Below are positions 6,435-7,816 of a stretch of 7,816 bases of DNA, piece by piece. Each line of letters begins with the position of its first letter. Position 1 is the stretch's first letter. The position numbers were made by a program, and so were the translations under genes. Source of the DNA: DATCKG01 sp036562385 (GTDB lineage: Bacteria > Bacillota > Sulfobacillia > Symbiobacteriales > Symbiobacteriaceae); the NCBI GenBank assembly GCA_036562385.1, contig DATCKG010000101.1:1-7816 (forward strand), written 5' to 3'. The notes below the pieces were generated by a model, which was not told the origin of the DNA, did no database searches, and saw nothing but the letters and a program-made list of their open reading frames with translations.

Positions 6435-6875
6435 TTAGAACGGGACGTCATCGTCGTCGTCGAGGTCCGCATAGGCCGCGGTCCGTGCGGCGACTGCCCG
6501 GGCGGGAGCAGGACGGCTGTGGCTGTTGGCGGCCGGGCGGCTGCTCGCGCTGCGGGAAGCGGTGCGCCGGCCACCGTTGTTGATCGCTTCCTCATACGCC
6601 TGCACGACGGCCTGGGTCAGCTCCTCCCGGGCCTCCTTTGTGATCGGGTAGTAGATGTCGAAGTACTTGTCCTCCCCATCGCTGCCCCTGGCCTTGCGGG
6701 CAGGCATCCCGAGGAACAGGCCGTTCTGGCCCTCGATGACCCGGATGTCATTCAGGACGAAGCAGTCGGCCAGCGTGACCCGGGCAAAGGCCACGATCTT
6801 GTTGTTCCCACCGCCCTGCAGCGGCGTCACCTTCACATCGGTAATCAGGTCCGCGAGCGAGTACTGGTTTGCCAT
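6435..6875 (-). CDS. SpoVG-domain protein with SSB-type C-terminal tip, 146 aa
   Basis: Residues about 10-98 are a SpoVG fold: ITDVKVTPL at the start, then FVLNDIRVIEGQNGLFLGMP (39-58), closely matching the SpoVG core, then YFDIYYPITKEAREELTQAV. SpoVG proteins bind nucleic acid in Firmicutes. Residues 101-137 form a low-complexity linker rich in Ala, Arg, Ser and Pro, and the last residues are DLDDDDDVPF, the same kind of acidic tip (consensus DDDIPF) by which bacterial SSB recruits repair proteins. This is not an OB-fold SSB. The layout, a nucleic acid-binding domain, flexible linker and acidic tip, copies SSB design. The AAGGAGG for ATG 6875 lies inside the last codons of the 64-aa gene upstream (9-nt spacer), so the two are probably translationally coupled. 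I infer a single-strand DNA-binding partner for the RecA-like protein two genes downstream. Confidence 0.88.
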   Translation of the reverse strand: MANQYSLADLITDVKVTPLQGGGNNKIVAFARVTLADCFVLNDIRVIEGQNGLFLGMPARKARGSDGEDKYFDIYYPITKEAREELTQAVVQAYEEAINNGGRRTASRSASSRPAANSHSRPAPARAVAARTAAYADLDDDDDVPF

Positions 6876-6876
6876 T

Positions 6877-7071
6877 TCAGTTTTCCTCCTTAGTAAGCTT
6901 GCACAGATCGATCTTCAGCAGGCGGTTGAAGGCGGCCATGCGGGCAGCCGTCGTGGTACCCCTCGAAACCGCCTTGCGCAGGCTCCAGTCCACCTGCGTT
7001 TCGGAAGGCTCCGTTTCCGCCGGTAGGCGGCTCGTGCCCTCCAGCTCCTGACGGCGAGCGGGATCACTCAT
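6877..7071 (-). CDS. Small protein of unknown function, 64 aa
   Basis: This short frame begins MSDPARRQELEG and ends LLKIDLCKLTKEEN. I do not recognise it. The N-terminal half is polar and likely unstructured; the second half has a basic segment (WSLRKAVSRGTTTAARMAAF) and a probable helix. Its ATG at 7071 overlaps the stop of the 159-aa gene in an 8-nt ATGAGTGA, and its last codons contain the ribosome binding site of the SpoVG-like gene. Both overlaps are typical of tightly packed phage-type operons and support real translation. The same frame is open further upstream (to 7470), but there it only shadows the 159-aa gene. Function cannot be assigned. Confidence 0.7.
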   Translation of the reverse strand: MSDPARRQELEGTSRLPAETEPSETQVDWSLRKAVSRGTTTAARMAAFNRLLKIDLCKLTKEEN

Positions 7072-7543
7072 GAGCATCACCCCCTGCCCGCGATGCCGGA
7101 GGCACCTTCTCAATCTGTCCAGCCACAACGCGCACCGGCTTCTCGTCGATCCAGAGATACCACACCTCGTCATTCTCACAGTAGAGCATCTCGCCCGTAC
7201 GGCCGTGGTAGGGATGCTCTGGATCAGTAATGCGGAACATGACCGGGACCTCCACAATCCGTTCGACAACCCGCTCAACCGGTTCGGGTGGTCCGAACCG
7301 CTCGTTGGCAACCTCCTGAGCGGCCCGCAGAAAAGCTTCCCGCACGAACGGATCCAGATTATCGTACAAGAACCGGAGGAGGGCGACGGCGTGAACGGAA
7401 GCATATGCCAAGACCTCTTCAGGTTCGTCCATCTCGAACGGGACAGGAGTGAAATGCACGAGGCAGCCATGGCTCGCCACGTTCAGTACTGGAAACTCCG
7501 CTTCGGGGGGTGTATCCTTTCCGAGACCAACTTTCAGAGCCAT
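7064..7543 (-). CDS. Protein of unknown function with SH3/KOW-like C-terminal segment, 159 aa
   Basis: I do not recognise the full protein. Residues 1-50 are beta-like (FPVLNVASHGCLVHFTPVPF). Residues about 45-82 look helical (VHAVALLRFLYDNLD, FVREAFLRAAQEVANERF), followed by a charged link (PEPVERVVERIVEVP). The last third (about 101-147: MFRITDPEHPYHGRTGEMLY, then VWYLWIDEKPVRVVAGQIEKV) resembles a small beta-barrel of SH3 or KOW type, with the G-R-x-G turn and a closing Q-x-E-x-V. The start ATG at 7543 is well fixed by AAGGAGGTGA upstream, the strongest ribosome binding site in the window. It is the first clear gene of the minus-strand operon in this window. The SH3/KOW reading is a resemblance only. 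Confidence 0.75.
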   Translation of the reverse strand: MALKVGLGKDTPPEAEFPVLNVASHGCLVHFTPVPFEMDEPEEVLAYASVHAVALLRFLYDNLDPFVREAFLRAAQEVANERFGPPEPVERVVERIVEVPVMFRITDPEHPYHGRTGEMLYCENDEVWYLWIDEKPVRVVAGQIEKVPPASRAGGDAHE

Positions 7544-7566
7544 ACGCCCTCACCTCCTTGTCCTTG

Positions 7567-7816
7567 TTACGGAACCAGGGCAAACAGATCGGCCAGCGGA
7601 TCCGGCTTGGCAGCCGGTTTGGCCGGCGGGTCAAGATCCAGATCCAGGCCGCCGCCCAGATCATTCAGAAGCTGCGGGGCCTCGGGCCCCGGTTTGCGGT
7701 GGTGGCCACGCAGGACGGGTCACTGGACGATCTGGCGGACCGCATCTTCTGGCTGGACCGGGGACGGCTCCTGGGCTGGGCGTGAACCGATTTTCGCCTG
7801 CTCCGTCTTGCTTTCA
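7567..7816. other. Right edge: conflicting coding signals, possible broken gene
   Basis: Neither strand gives an intact gene here. On the minus strand one frame is open from the window edge, is cut by TGA at 7722-7720, and continues open to TAA at 7569-7567, ending LADLFALVP 23 nt before the next gene. No ATG, GTG or TTG occurs in that frame after the TGA, so the last part cannot be a separate gene with a usual start. On the plus strand the exact antisense frame ends at TGA 7783-7785. Over 7621-7785 it has about 91% GC at third positions and reads like the end of a globular protein (VVATQDGSLDDLADRIFWLD), but it lacks a start with a ribosome binding site. Options are the C-terminal part of a minus-strand operon gene broken by a stop, or a 5'-truncated fragment of a plus-strand gene. 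Confidence 0.35.

Noticed and set aside
6877..7470. 197-codon version of the 64-aa gene
   Set aside because: The extra N-terminal part only shadows the 159-aa gene in another frame. The start at 7071, overlapping the upstream stop, fits better.
7720..7722. UGA recoding (selenocysteine or tryptophan) in the minus frame at the right edge
   Set aside because: There is no visible selenocysteine insertion hairpin or known selenoprotein motif, and other genes here use TGA as an ordinary stop.

Overview
The window looks like the chromosome of a GC-rich, endospore-forming Firmicute of the Symbiobacterium/Thermaerobacter kind. The evidence is high third-position GC, strong AAGGAGG-type ribosome binding sites, GTG/TTG starts, and a PrkA-type serine protein kinase typical of spore formers. 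The species is inferred from style, not proven.

Left part (1-3759), ordinary backbone genes. On the minus strand: the N-terminal half of prkA (1-950, running off the left edge) and a complete 12-helix APC-superfamily amino acid permease (1107-2414). Divergent from the permease, on the plus strand, is a complete M24-family metallopeptidase (2584-3759) with all five metal ligands. The two share a 169-bp intergenic region holding a good promoter for the permease.

Right part (about 3771-7543), a compact minus-strand operon that looks like the recombination module of a phage or phage-derived element. In transcription order it encodes: a 159-aa unknown protein with an SH3/KOW-like tail; a 64-aa unknown protein starting inside the stop of the first; a SpoVG-fold protein carrying a bacterial SSB-type C-terminal tip (DLDDDDDVPF); a 120-aa helical unknown protein; a RecA-family recombinase with a divergent DNA-binding loop L2 and a long acidic tail; a 51-aa protein; an internal terminator-like hairpin; and a MutL-like GHKL ATPase. 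The likely logic is that the SpoVG-SSB hybrid covers single strands, RecA does strand exchange, and the GHKL protein is an accessory ATPase. No integrase, att site or phage structural gene is visible here, so 'phage-like' is inference.

Most interesting points: the SpoVG domain with an SSB tip next to RecA; the ATPase reading frame, which runs through a strong terminator hairpin with no stop codon and then continues antisense across the whole peptidase gene; a nested hairpin that can hide the ribosome binding site of the 120-aa gene; and the right edge (7567-7816), where both strands show coding-like signal but neither gives an intact gene. No rRNA, tRNA, CRISPR array or insertion sequence was seen.
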